From the NCBI RefSeq assembly GCF_030272615.1, contig NC_081412.1:697978656-698042655 (forward strand): a DNA stretch of 64,000 nucleotides, given 5' to 3'. This DNA comes from Cryptomeria japonica. Lineage: Eukaryota > Streptophyta > Pinopsida > Cupressales > Cupressaceae. Position numbers and translations under genes: made by a program. The notes beneath the pieces are model-generated. The model was not told where the DNA came from. It did not search any database and worked only from the letters and a program-made list of their open reading frames with translations. Shown here in pieces: positions 33,515 through 46,335 of this stretch (its first letter is position 1; the number at the start of each line of letters is the position of its first letter).

Positions 33515-33745
33515 GATAGGAAACCACACTCTATTGACACCTTGACAACCTTTGTCATTTATGCCAAAGGAGGAGTAGTGTTATGAGAAAAATAATGAGA
33601 AAATAATCAGCAAAAGACTCATCTGCTCAGGGGGAGTTCACATATTCTTTTGGTACATATTTTTGGTATCATTTTCAGATTTCAAATTTTGGATACACTT
33701 TTGATTTTTCTCATGAGTGTTGCCATCAATGCCAAAGGGGGAGAT
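33515..33745 (+). other. N2 3' untranslated region with two polypurine tracts
   Basis: GCCAAAGGAGGAGTAGTG (33563) just after the ORF2 stop and GCCAAAGGGGGAGAT (33731-33745) against the LTR. 'gtgttgccatcaatgcc' leads into the second, as in N1 and Copia-B. Confidence 0.8.
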
Positions 33746-34489
33746 TGTTGGAAAATGCACACTCCAATGAGACATTGTAGGTGATTGAAGGTTTTGTCAT
33801 TGATGGCAACCTTACAATCCTATGACACCAGCAAGGAAATCCACTGGCACTAGCAAGATCAGACTCTACACCAGCACACAGACCACCAGCACCAGCAGTG
33901 AAAGGAAGCATACTGGCACAGAAGCCGACAGGAATTTTGTTGATAATATATTTTGTTTATTATTGTAAAATCATTGTAGGCCGACCTAGAAAGTTGTAAA
34001 ATGACTCTTATATAAGAGAGTTCATTGTAATATGATGTAATAATGGAGGAATGTAATTGGGTGAATTAAGGAAGACCTATTATGCGAATTATAGGTTAAG
34101 GGTTTGTGTAAGAAGCAGAGCTATAAACCAGTACTGGATCTGGCATAGTAGATGCTATTTTGAAGCAGTACATCATATTGGATTTATATAATCCATTTTG
34201 TAAGTCAGTGAGACTTCCTATTTTGTAATTGAGCAGTGAGCTCTAGGCACTTGGCCTTCCTGCATGTGCAGGCCCCTCTTGTAGTAGTAATATACTCTTA
34301 TTGGCTAGTAAGTGAATATTGTGTGTCACAAATCCCACTGAGGTTTTTCCCACACTGGGTTTCCTCATTAAACTATTGTGTTATGGTGTGTTTTTCATGT
34401 GGTTGTTTCTATCTCTATTTATTGCATTACTTTCTATTTACTAGTACACAGTTTTAATTTGTTCTACATGATTTAAGTTAAGAAAATCA
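33746..34489 (+). repeat. N2 3' LTR, missing its last 60 bases
   Basis: Starts TGTTGGAAAATGCACAC and matches the 5' LTR to AAGAAAATCA (34489); the 5' copy goes on from 28687 to 28746. TATA box TTATATAAG at 34008-34016. The next bases are cacct, matching the left flank tacct. Confidence 0.85.
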
Positions 34490-34494
34490 CACCT

Positions 34495-37400
34495 TATCTG
34501 GTCCATTGAGTAATAGCTTTGTGGTAGCTTCCCAGGATTCATCTCTCATTTCTGACCCAGAGGACTTTGACCCTTCACTTTATGAAAATCCTCCTTCTTC
34601 CACAGAAATGGTTAATCTTTATGGTACTGGTTTTCACATCTTGGCTAGATGCATGGATACAATGGTAATGGATGTGGTGCTCAAGAATAGGGGATCAAGG
34701 TTCCCTTGGAAAACAACTTCTATGATATGACATTTGGGCTTGGTTATGATCCTTTTAAGTGTACTAAAACCTCTAAGAGATCATTCATTAGTGTTGATGT
34801 CATTCCTGCTTCTCTTTCGCTAAAATATCTAGAGTATATTGACTATGACTCTTCTAGTGTCCTAGCTTTGGATATTTTTCCTAATGATGATTCCTTAATC
34901 AAATTCTTAGGAGCTTATGACAACTTTCCTTGTTATCACCATAATCATGGCTTTCCCTATTGGCTAAATCCTGGGAAAGAAAGAAATAACGATGAGATAG
35001 TTAAAGAGTTTCCTTAGTTAAAAGACAGTCAACAAAGCAATCTCCTAATAAGTGACACTATTGATATCAGGATAGATCCTTATGTTGAAGATAAAATCAT
35101 TAAGATAGGGAGATGTCTTGAAGAACAAGAGAAAAAATAATATTCTGAGTTATTACTTGAATTTCCTGAAATATTGCTTGGATATACTCTAATATGCTTG
35201 GCATAGATCCTAAGATTGTCACCCATAACATTTTCCTAATTCCTTATGCTAAACCTATGAAGAAAAATATTTGAAAGATTCACCCTAAAGTGGCATTACT
35301 TGTTAAAGCTGAGATTGAAAAAATGTTGGATGCTAGATTCATCTATCCTATCGATTATTCTCCATAGATTTTGAACATTGTGGTTGTGGCTATGCCTGAT
35401 AATAAAATTAGGATTTGTAGAAAATTTTGTGATCTAAACAAAACCTCTTTAAAAGATGATTTTCTTCTCCTGAATATCGACATGATAGTGGATTCCATTG
35501 CAGGTCATGCCCTCTTATCCTTCATGGATGGTTTCTTGAGTTATAATCAAATCTTCATTAATCCTCAAGATCAATATAAAACTAATTTCACCACCCCTTG
35601 GGGCATGTTTTGTTGGGTTATGATGCCTTTTGGATTGAAAAATGCAGGGGCAACCTATCATCATTCTATGACTCTCATCTTCCATGACTATATGTATAAG
35701 GGTTTAGAGGATTACATTGAGGATATCTTAGATAAAAAATTTCTTTGTGTAGATCATGTTAAGATACTTTGCCAAATCTTTGAGAGAATTCATAAGTATA
35801 ACATGCGCTTGAATCCCCGAAAGTGTGTGTTTGGTGTGGATAGTGGAAAATTGTTAGGGTTCATAGTTTCACATCGTGGAATTGAGGTGGATACTAAGAA
35901 AATAGATGCTATTGTTAATATGCCACCTCCTAAGAATGTCTCCCAACTAAAGAGTTTGCAGGGAAAGATCCAAGATATTCGTAGGTTTGTTTCTCAACTT
36001 GTGGATCATACCTTTCCTTTTACTCAATGCCTTAAAAAGAATACCATTTTCCAATGGAATGGGGATTGTTGTCAAGAATTTGAAGACCTAAAATCCTATT
36101 TGGCCAATTCTCTTGTTCTTCAACCTGTTGATCCTACTAAGCCTTTTCTATTATACATAGTTGCTTCCCTTCATGCTCTTGCATCTTTATTGGCACAACA
36201 TGATAAGGATGGTAGAGAATGTTCGGTTTATTATATAAGCCACACTCTACTCGATTACGAAGTTTGATATTTTGTGATAGAAAGGCAGTGCCTTGATTTG
36301 GTCTTTGCAACCCAAAAGTTAAGGCATTACCTTTTGAATGTTGAAGTCCATGTTATCATTAAGTTTGACCCTCTCAAGCATCTTTTCTCTAAAACTAACC
36401 TTTCTAGATGCTTAGCTAAGCGGGTTATGATGTTGACCGAGCTTGACCTTAAGTTTGTCTCGCAAAAGGCAATAAAGGGTCAAACATTGACTAACCACTT
36501 AGTTAAGGCCCCTTCACCCTTTTCTCTACCTAATATAGAGTCCTTTCCCAGTGAATATATTTTCTCTATTGAGATTGACGAGACTTGGGAATTTTACTTT
36601 GATGGCTCTAGATGTCGTATAGGATCAGGGGCAGGGGTGGTCTTAATTTCTCCTACAAAGAAGCCTATCCCTTTATCATATCATCTCAATTTATTGTGTA
36701 CCAACAATATTGTTGAATATGAGGCTCTTATAGTGGGAATTAAAGAAGCCTTAGCATTAAATATAAAACATCTACATATCTATGGAGATTCTCAACTAAT
36801 CATAAGACAAGTGACAAGAGTTTATCAAGATAAGCAAGATAAATTATCACAATATACAGATCTAGTTGTATCCTTGTTATAGAAATTTGATTCTTATACC
36901 ATGGAGCCTGTTCCTTGAAAAGATAATTGACATGTCGATGCAATGGCATGTGTAGCCTCTCTTGTATCTTTAGAGGATCCCCTGGTAGATCTTAAATTCA
37001 CTATTCACAACCTCACTACCCTGGCTATTGATGATAATCCTATTGATGTGGCATATTGTTGCATTGTAGATTTTGATGAATGGTACTTGCATATCATGAA
37101 ATATTTAAATGATGGTACCTTTCCCGACTCTTTGAACAAGAATAATAGGGCTAGGATTCACAAGTTGGTTGCTAGATATATTATCCTTTTTAATGTTCTT
37201 TATAGGAGGGGTTATAATGGTCTTCTCCTCCATTGTCTCAACAAAGCCGAAATCTCTATTGCCCTTGAGGAGGCACATTCAAGTGCTTGTGGGGGCCATT
37301 TTGGGGGTAGATCCTTAGTTTAGAGGTTGCTTTGAATGGGATATTATTGGCAAACCATGGAAAATTATTCCTTCAAGTTTGTTAAGAAATGTCATCAGTG

Positions 37401-38412
37401 TAGTAGCATAGCAATTTGATCCATGCCCCTGCCCAAGAACTTCGATCTCAAGTGGCATCTTGGCCCTTTTCTACATGGGGTTTGATCTTGTTGGTAAAAT
37501 ATCTCCTCCTTCATCCCAAGGACATACCTTCATCATAAATGCAACTGATTACTTTACGAAGTGGGTGGAAGTTGTTCCTCTTCGATCCACTACCGTTGAA
37601 GTAATTTGTCAATTCACTTTAGAAAATATTATTTCCTAATTTGGAATACCTTCTGGCTTAGTTTTGGATAATGGAACGTCATTTAAAAATAATGATGTAA
37701 AGAAGTTTCTCAAGAAATATTATATTCAACATAAATTTTCTACACCTTGCTACCCTCAATCAAATGGTCAAGCTGAGTCTTCAAATAGGATAATTGAAGA
37801 GATTCTTTGAAAGATGGTGAAAAAGCACGGTAAGGATTGGCATACTCAATTTACCTATGTTGTTTGGGCCTATTGGACAAGTATACATTTTTCTATGGGT
37901 TGTACTCCTTATAATATTATTTATGGTGTTGATGCTATTATACCTTTGGAGTTAGAAATTCCTTATTTGAGATTTTCTCTTAGGGGTATAATGGATGATG
38001 ATTCTTCTAAAGAACAAAGACTTCAAGAACTTGAAATGATTGATGAACGACGTATAAATGCTCTCAAGAATATTCAAGACATAAAACTTTGCAAAGGAGA
38101 TATAATGGTAAAGTTATTCAACATTCCTTCTTGGAAGGTGATCTAGTGCTTTATGAGAATCAACATAACGTGAATGCTTTACTCGAGGAGAGAGGAAAAT
38201 TCAATCATAATTGCCTTGCACCATACATCATTGTTGAATTCTATGGATCATGTGCTTATAGGATAGCAGATGTGGAAGGTATGCCTCTCAAGGAACCTAT
38301 AAATGCTATGCTCCTTTGTAGATATCATGCTTATCCTCTTTATCATTCTTTCTCTCCCTCTTTCTCTCTTTCTATTTTATCTTCTCCCTCTCTTTACTTT
38401 TATTTCTTCTAA
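34495..38412 (+). pseudogene. Tat-D reverse transcriptase, two RNase H domains and integrase (decayed)
   Basis: After a linker (34500-35240) RT begins with KAEIEKMLDARFIYPI (35310). It continues CRKFCDLNKTSLKDDF and FMDGFLSYNQIFI (35520), WGMFCWVMMPFGLKNA (35600), and YIEDIL (35713) in place of YVDD. RNase H (36060-36520) has FLLYIVASLHALASLL. An added archaeal-type RNase H follows (36585-36880) with its three acidic sites intact: YFDGSRC, NNIVEYEALI, IYGDSQLII. This second domain is a hallmark of the Tat lineage. Integrase: the HHCC finger starts HSSACGGHFGG (37280), and the core has TDYFTKWVEVVP, LVLDNGTSF and SNGQAESSNRI (37545-37790), so D, D and E are present. The C-terminal part ends near 38412. 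RT would copy RNA and integrase insert DNA. Multiple stops and the lost YVDD make it inactive. Confidence 0.88.
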
Positions 38413-39392
38413 ATTGGATGATGTGTTAGCATATCTTCATTAAAGTAGGTAGGATTAAATTATGTTATATTATTTATTCTACATTACTTCGTTCTTGACA
38501 AGCATGTTTCTTTACTTTATTGTTTGTCTTGGATTCATTTATGTAAAGTGTTAAAGATTTACATTTTTATGTGCTAGCATATTATACAATTTCCTATGTG
38601 TTAAGTTGGATTATATCATGTTGTGTTTAATTAGAGTTAATTAAATCACATTAGTCATATAGTTCTTAAGCTTAACACATTTCTCTTCTACATCAATAAA
38701 GTAGTATTCAATTAAATACTTAGTTATTTAATTAAATTACACATGTATCAATTTAATCATGAAGCATTGAGAAATCAATCACATGGAAATTAAATTAGAC
38801 ATACATGTTCACCACCAAATGTGTTACTTTTGATCCAAAGCAATGCAAACATTATTTAAGTATTAAAACAACATGGTTGATGAGCATGAATCAATACATA
38901 TACATCACTATTATAACATATACATCAACAAAAATGTCTCATGACATAGCAAGGTCATCTCCTATCCCTCGGACTAGTAGCTAGAGGATGGTGGCTAGAT
39001 GTCCCCTCCTAATCTGGACATGGAGGTGAGCCCATGGGTGTGTATCACGATACAGACCATGAGTGACTCCGCAAGGATCTCTTGCAATCCCTCTCCATCA
39101 TAATCCCACGATGTCTGGTTGCCTTTATCTGTGACGCTACTAGATCATGCTATGTCCATTGTAATCTCTCTCGTAGGACCTCCATCTCCATCTAAAGAGG
39201 TGTGAATAGATCCTCATGGCATACTAAACTCCTCTGTGATCTATGCACTATCTGTGAGGAATTGGGAATGTGTGCAGTCATGATGAGGTCTGTCACTATG
39301 TTCTGAATGACAAAGCACCACTCCTAGATAGTAGTTGCAAGGAAAAGGGAGGAGATTTTCATCAGTAACATTTTATATCATCAAATCTAAAA
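38413..39392. other. Tat-D AT-rich spacer after integrase
   Basis: No ORF of note. 38440-38930 is AT-rich with repeated 'aattaaat/acacat' words. From about 38930 the composition becomes more GC-rich and on the minus strand it leads out of the acidic ORF, so 38930-39392 may be the 3' end of the antisense gene. Confidence 0.5.
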
Positions 39393-39845
39393 CTAATAAG
39401 ATACATAAATTAAACACTTTACCTGGATCTCCCTCTCAGCAGTAGGGATCGTGGATAGAGATTGCCTGAGACTAGGACCCACTAGGCTCTCTACACTTGT
39501 GCTATATTTGTATAGTGGGCATAGGCTGATGGGGATTAGAATCAAGACCCCTATAGGGTATTTCTCCACCTGTGATGGGATGCTCGGTGGATCTAGTTCT
39601 ATGGTGTCATCCCGGGAGTGATGAGGAAATGCATCTGATTCATCCTCATCCTTGTCCTTGTCGTCCTCATCCTCCTCATCCTCATCCTCCTCATTCTCAT
39701 CTTCATCCTCCTCCTCATCCTCCTTTTCATCTTCCTCATCATTTCCATCTTGATCTCCCTCTATAGCATCAAGATCATATCCATCTCCACCTACCTCTTT
39801 CTCTCCTACTTTATCAACTTGATCATTTGAGTCCTCCTCCATCAC
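39393..39845 (-). pseudogene. Antisense acidic ORF, C-terminal part of the captured gene
   Basis: Minus strand, 150 codons open, with a 60-residue run almost wholly Asp/Glu (39640-39760, coded by CATCCTCCTC-type repeats on the plus strand). It ends in PTAEREIQVKCL. The upstream part lies across Chromo-E at 47918-48960, where plant-mobile-domain-like coding is seen on the same strand. I infer that they were one gene split by Chromo-E. Low-complexity acidic tails do not identify a function. The His/Pro-rich plus-strand reading here is only its shadow. Confidence 0.5.
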
Positions 39846-40063
39846 CCAACTGTCTCCATGGTCCAGGGTTCCCTTGAGAGAAATCTATTGGGAAGATGGC
39901 TCTAGGATATGTCCTCCCCCACCATATCATGAACTATCAGTGTGAACCCACATTATCTCTATAGTCTGTCACAACATCTCGATCTAACCCGTCTGAATCC
40001 GTGATATCGATCTCATCACTAGTGGGCCTAGGAATGACTCCAGGCCTCTGGTCCAAGAGAACT

Positions 40064-41666
40064 TGGACAAATTTTGTTGTGTAGGTTCTAGGATTTAGGA
40101 ATCATGAGAATTTGGTTTTTTATAAGATCAATAGGTTAGTGAATAAGTACTCAGATGTATGTAAGGACCCTAGGCATCATTGATTGGCCAATGTTGGCCT
40201 ATGGGCTCTTAAGGGTGCCAGGTAGAGTACTTGGTAGAATAAGTTGGTTTTATGTTAGAATAGGTTCTTCGATGTTGTTTAATGGCATTTAAGGTCATTT
40301 GGACCTTTAGAAGTGATCTAGGTTTGATTTGGGCCAAAGTTGCTCAATCATGTAAAAGTTGTTAAAAGTTGCAAAAGTTGCTCATAGCAACTTGGCAACT
40401 TTTGCATTTTCCAATTCCAAACACCAACGGCTAGTTGGTTGTCTTTTTTAGTTAAAAGAAACTTGTAACAAACCCAAGGAAGATATAACGCTTGGGACAA
40501 CTGATGAGAAGGCTGGTTGAAGAATTGGAACAAGGAGAGCAAGATTTAGCCATCATTTTTTGTGTTTTCAGCAATTTGCCTTGAGTTTCATTGGTATTGT
40601 ACGGTCTATATGGACTTCTAAGCCTAGACCAAGACATGAATTATTAAAACAATGACTTGTCTTCCAGTTCATGGTGATTTGATATTTTGAAGTATTTTTG
40701 TTTGCAAGTCTTGGCATTTTTGTTGCAGGCAGGTCCTAAAGACCTTGAAACAAGGGTTTTGAAGACTTCATGGCTCAGACCTAGCATTCCATGGTGGAAC
40801 CACATACTAAAACCTTGTGGAATGATAGGAAGATTTTTTCATTATTTTTTTGTTCTGTTTTTAAGGCAAGGAAGGATGATCTCTAGTTTTGCCACCATAC
40901 CCTAGGCTTGGCACGTTGAGTTGGCAAGCAATGGGGAACATGGACACTCGGCCCTAGATGGGTAAATTTGAATAATGGAATTGATACCAAGTTTTATTAG
41001 ACATCCTCATGGGTGTACATACCTAAGAAAATCATTATATTTCTTGGTCATTCAGGCTGGTGAGGACATTTGAGAAAAACCCTAGTTTGTAGGATTAAAA
41101 GGTGGAAAGTAGGCCTAAAAAGGGTTAGCCGGGTTAGAGACCAAACCCAAAACCAATTTTGAGATATTTTATGAATTTTCCAAAAGGGTATCCAAAAATC
41201 TAAATATTTCATACCGATGTGTAGGATTTTCTGTAGAGAAATGCAAAATACCTCACTAGTAGGGCTAATTAGACTAGGTCTCCTAGTAGGCCTAAAAGAG
41301 AAAATTGGTCCTTAAGCTTGAAATCGGTAATCGCCACAAATTTAGTTGAAGGGATAGGGTTGGAAATCAAAATAAAATCAACCCTAGGTGAGTTGGGAAT
41401 GGGTGTATGAAGATACTATGATAGAGGGGGTTGGCTCATGGGGAAGGTGTGAGAAGGTGTTGGGTTGCAGAGTCTCAATTGAGGAGTGTTGGACACTTAC
41501 AAGTCTAGGGGTGATCACCTTAGTTATAGGACCTTGAGAAGGTCAGTAAAGGTGATTCCTACAACCTTTGGGAGGTTGGGTTAGTGGGAACCATTGGAAT
41601 GTTCATGAGATAGCCTAGAGAGACATCAAGAATAGGCAAACCTTGAAGGAGTGAGCAACCTCTACA
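40064..41666 (+). repeat. Chromo-E 5' LTR
   Basis: From TGGACAAATTTTGTTGTGTAGG to GAGCAACCTCTACA, 1.6 kb. The matching 3' copy shows scattered substitutions and small indels. No coding. Confidence 0.82.
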
Positions 41667-41672
41667 TAATAT

Positions 41673-41685
41673 TGGTATCAAAGCC
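41673..41685 (+). other. Chromo-E primer binding site
   Basis: TGGTATCAAAGCC six bases after the LTR, an initiator-Met type primer site as is usual for chromoviruses. Confidence 0.82.
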
Positions 41686-41707
41686 ACTTGATTGAACAAA
41701 GTGGTGT

Positions 41708-42950
41708 ATGTCATACCAAGAGGTAGAATCAGAAGCTAGCAACATGCCACCTAAGGCAATGAGTCAAGAGGCCATTAGGAAGTTGGTCCAAGACATGCTT
41801 AGTGAAGCCCGGGAGCAAGATTCCATGAAAGGTAAGGGAAAGATCACAAAGTGGGGTGATGAAATTGATGATGAAGATGTAGATGTGATAGGAGTGGCAG
41901 TAGAGAAGGAGTTGGAGAAAGATCAGAAAAACTTCTTGGATGCTCTTAAATCACTTAACAAAGATATCCTAGATGGTTTACCGATCTATAGTGGTAGCCG
42001 AAATGGATAAGAGATATTGGATTGGATAGAAGCTTTGAACAATCATTTTGAATACAAGGAGGTTGCAGAAGAAAAGAGGATCAATCTGGCTAAGACAAAG
42101 TTGAAAGGATCAGCTTTAGTATGGTGGAACATGATGCAAGAATAGAGGGGACAAATCAAAAGAAAGAAGATCAACTCTTGGGAGAGAATGAAGATTAGAA
42201 TCAAAACTCAATTCCTTCCACTAGATTACGAGGTGTAGATACACAAGAAATTGATGAGTTTGAGGTAAAGGGAAATGGATGTGAGTGGTTATATAGAGGA
42301 TGTCAACAAACTAACTCTAAGAGAAAGGAAACAAGAGGAAGAAGTGGAGAAGGTAGCCAGATACCTAAATGGTCTAAGACAAAACATTCAAGATGAAATT
42401 AGCATGATGGCACATGAGATAGTTCATAAGAGTAATTAGTTGGCCTTGAGAGTAGAGGACAAGATCAAGAGGAAAAGTGAGTTCAATCAAAGAGGTAGAT
42501 GTAGTAAAGGATTATGAGGAAGAGGCACCTTTGGAAGGGGTCATAACTCTGAAAAGAATGAACAAAGCAATCAAACTAAACACATGGGGATGACTTTACC
42601 AAGAATGGTTCGTTTAGAGGCAACTCTAGAGGAAGAAACAACTTTAGGGGCAGATTTGGTACTCAAGGAAGAGGACCCACAGTTTTCACTAGTAAATGCT
42701 TTCATTGTCAAGTGGGACACACAATGAACCAGTTTCCTAAAAAGACTTCAATTTCTTATGTAGGTGAAAGAAGAACACAATTGGTATAGGAGGAAGACAA
42801 TCAAAGTGTTACCTCACCAATCGGCAAAGCTAGACCAGTTTTAGATGGAGAGAACCTGATGTTAAGGAGGACCTTGTTGAAGATGTCATAGGCCAAAGAA
42901 CCTACTTAAAGAAAGATACTCTTCAAAACCACTTGCAGATCATATGGTAA
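41708..42950 (+). pseudogene. Chromo-E gag (decayed)
   Basis: ATG at 41708 (MSYQEVESEASNMPPK), 22 bases after the primer site. A linker with a Lys/Asp/Glu-rich part leads to the Retrotrans_gag capsid: IEALNNHFEYKEVAEEKRI, KLKGSALVWWNMMQE (42098), FLPLDYEV (42212), GYIEDVNKLTLRER. The CX2CX4HX4C knuckle is frameshifted and damaged near 42690 (CFHCQVGHTMNQ). It would form the particle and bind RNA. Five or more stops. Confidence 0.82.
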
Positions 42951-45900
42951 GATTTGTACGGTCATAGTGGATTCAGGGTCTACTAAGAACATTGTAGCAA
43001 TTGAGATGGTAGATAAACTCAAGTTGAAAATGTTGCCACATGCCAATCCTTATAAGGTATCATGGTTGAGTAAAGGACAACATGTGCTAGTTGATGAGCA
43101 ATATTGGATAGATTTTAAAATTGGAGAGTATAAGGACAAAGTGCTATGTGATATACTACCAATGGATGTCTACCATTTGTTGCTTGGACGCCCTTGGCAA
43201 TATGATGTCAAAGCCATACATGATCAGGAGAAGAATTCTTATGTTATCACCAAGGAAGGAAGGAAGTTCCAAAGGGATCCTTTGGTTGTTCAGGGAGAAG
43301 AAAGACATGTAGGATCAAGTGTTATGTTTCTTAGTGGGAAGGATTTCCTAAAAGATTTGTAGCATGAGGGGGGCCAAGGATATGCCATCATAGTGAAACC
43401 AAAAGAAGAGGCAAAGTTTGAACCTAAACTGGTATTACCTCAAGAAGTGAAGACCTTGTTGGACTGGTACAAGGACATTATTGTCAATGACATACCAGAT
43501 GCTTTACCCCCATATAGAGATGTGAACCATCAGATAGACCTCATACTTGGAGTTACCTTGCCAAACAAAGTTTCTTACAAAATGACACCAACTCAAAATG
43601 AAGAAATAGCAAGACAAGTGCAAGAATTGCTAGATAAGGGGTTGATAAAGAAGAGTCTAAGCCCATGTGCAATACCTACTATCTTGGTACCTAAAAAATA
43701 TGGAAAATGGAGAATGTGCACCAAATCAAGAGACATCAACAAGAATACCATCAGATATTGGTTTCCAATGCCAAGAATTGTGGACCTAATGGACTACCTA
43801 GGAGGAGCTTGTTAATTTTCAAAGGTGGATTTGAAATCAGGTTACCATCAAATAAGGATCAAACCTGGAGATGAGTGGAAAATATCCTTTAAGACCAATG
43901 AGGGGCTCTATGAATGGTTGGTGATTCCCTTTGGGCTCACAAATGCACCTAGCACCTTCATGAGACTCGTGAATGAAGTGCTTGCAGAATTTATTAGTAA
44001 ATTTGTGATTGTTTATCTTGATGACATTCTGATTTTTAGTAGGTTAAGGGAGGAGCATATCAAACATTTGGATCAGGTCTTGAGGAAGCTACATCAAGTA
44101 AAGTTGATGATCAACTTAGACAAGTGTGATTTCTTCAAAACTAAACTAGTATATCTTGGTTTTGTAGTTTCTCAAGGTTGTTTAAAAATAGATCCAACAA
44201 AGGTAGATGCAATAGTCAATTGGCCTACTCCTAAGTCAATAGGAGATGTGAGAATTTTTTATTGATTAGCTTCATTCTATAGGAAGCTTATTAGAGGGTT
44301 TAGTCATATATTTGCACCCATATTGAATACCATCAAAGGAGGAATGAAATGTCAGTTTAAGTGGACTAGTGCAGCAGACAAGGGGTTTGAATTGTTGAAG
44401 CAAAAAGTGGCAGAATTACCTTATCTTAGGCTCCCTGATTTCAATCAGCTTTTTCCTGTGGAGTGTGATGCTAGCAAGTTGGCAATAGGGGTAGTTTTAA
44501 GCCAAGAAGGTCATCGAGTAGCATTTTTCTCAGAGAAACTCAATGAGGCAAAACAAAAGTATTCTACATATGACCTAGAGTTGTATGCCATGGTACAAGC
44601 CCTTAAGAAATGGAGGTATTATATACTTCCTAAAGAATTCATAGTTTATACTGACAAGCATGCACTTAGCTTCTTGAATGGATAGGAGAAGTTGCATCAA
44701 AGACACATCAGATGGGTTGAGAACTTGTAGGCCTACACCTTTTCCATCAAACACAAGAAAGGAGTCGCCAATAAGGTAGAAGATGCCTTAAGTAGAAGAG
44801 TTCTTACCATCTAAGAATTGTAACTCCAAAGTGTGGGGTTAAATGCACTCAAAAACCTATACCAAGGTGACAAGGATTTTGGTGAAGCATATGATGTTTG
44901 CACCAAGTTTACTAATGTTCATGTTGCAGGAAGGCATTTTTTTTAAAGGACACTTACTTTGCATACCACAGTGCTCTATGAGAGACAATATCATCAAGGA
45001 GAAGCATCAAGATAGCTTAGGGGGACATTTTGGTTTTGACAAGACCTTAGAGCAGGTTGGAAGGTTTTATCATTGGCCTAAACTTCAATCAGATTCTAGG
45101 AGATTTGTGGAGCAATGTCCCATATGTCAGAGAGCTAAGGGAACCTCCAACAATGTAGGTTTATATCAACCATTGGCCATACCAACCAGACCTTGGGAAT
45201 GTTTGAGCATGGACTTTGTTCTTGGCTTGCCTAGGACTTGCCTAGGACTCCAAGAGGGTATGACAATGTTTTTGTCATAGTGGACAGGTTCAACAAGATG
45301 GCACACTTTGTGCCTTGCAAATGCACTAATGATGCGTCTTACATAGTAGGGCTATTCTTCAAGGAAGTTGTGAGGATTCATGGCCTACCTGTTAGCATTG
45401 TGAATGATAGAGACACTAAATTTGTAAGTCACTTTTGGCAAACCTTATGGAAGAAACCAGGAAGAAAACTCTCCTTTTCATCAGCATACCATCCAAAGTA
45501 AAATGGTCAAACTGAAGTGGTTAATAGATCCTTAGGTAACTTGTTGAGATGTCTCACCAAACAACATGGACAAGCTTGGGATCTAGTATTGGGTCAAGCA
45601 GAGTATGCCTACAATGACTCAGTTAATAGAAGCATAGGTTGGAGTCTCTTTGAGATTGTTTATGGATGTCATCCTAGGGGCATCTTGGAGCTTAGAGACC
45701 TCAGTCCCATGGACCATAGAAGTGCACAAGGGGAAAACCTTACAGAGAATATTAAAGAGATACATGAGCAGGTCAAGAAGACATTGCAGTAGCACAATGA
45801 GAAGTACAAGGCATTAGCAGATAAGAAAATAAGAGAAGTACACTTTCAAGTTGGTGATCTAGTGTTGGCCTACTTGAGTAAGGAGAGGCTACCCAAGGGA

Positions 45901-46299
45901 CAACCTATCCAGCTATGCATGAAGAAGATAGGACCTCTTAAGGTGATGCATAAATTTGGCAACAATGCCTATGAGTTAGAGTTACCACCAAACTTGGGCA
46001 TATCCCCAATCTTCAATGTATGTGATTTGTATCCATACAAAGGGTCTTTGACAGAAAAAAATAAAGAACCTACTAATATGGACAAAGTAGATTGGTTACA
46101 AGATTTACCTCCAAGCCAACCGGTCACATTGGAATGCATTTTGGATTCTAAAATTGTGAGAAAAACTAGGAAAGGAGTCTATAGAGACTATCTGATCAAA
46201 TGGATAGGGTTACCTGAGTCAGAGGCTACATAGATGTCAAAAAGATATATCATACAACATGGTACCAATATCCAAGCTTTATCCACTCAAGAGACTTGA
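42951..46299 (+). pseudogene. Chromo-E pol with chromodomain (decayed)
   Basis: Protease: VIVDSGSTKNIV (42961). RT from about 43540: [28 protein letters not shown] (43828), [15 protein letters not shown] and an intact [12 protein letters not shown] (44003-44040). RNase H with D, E and D in place: VECDASKLAIG, TYDLELYAMV, VYTDKHALSF (44650). Integrase: HHCC with H..H and CPICQRAKG (45120), core [17 protein letters not shown] (45405), NGQTEVVNRS (45500). An 11-base duplication at 45226-45247 shifts the frame. The chromodomain near 46130-46280 (ILDSKIVRKTRKG, DYLIKWIGLPESEAT) would read histone marks and guide insertion to heterochromatin. Stops at 43813, 44264, 44683, 45499, 45790 and others. 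Confidence 0.9.
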
Positions 46300-46335
46300 G
46301 TTCTTCTTACCCCTAGAGCATGGCATAGGAGCACT

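Larger units (their letters stand above)
27943..34489 (+). mobile_element. N2: pol-less two-ORF LTR retrotransposon, family 1
   Basis: Same family as N1, opposite orientation, inserted in the Tat-D coding region. Order: LTR (27943-28746), primer site, ORF1, spacer, ORF2, polypurine tract, LTR (33746-34489). It is flanked by tacct (27938-27942) and cacct (34490-34494), and the Tat-D frame is restored if the insert plus one 5-base copy is taken out. The 3' LTR lacks its last 60 bases. There is no pol motif in any frame. Confidence 0.9.

Noticed and set aside
39572-39766. His/Pro-rich plus-strand ORF
   Set aside because: It is the reverse reading of the Asp/Glu repeat of the antisense ORF; the low-complexity CATCCTC repeat makes open frames on both strands.
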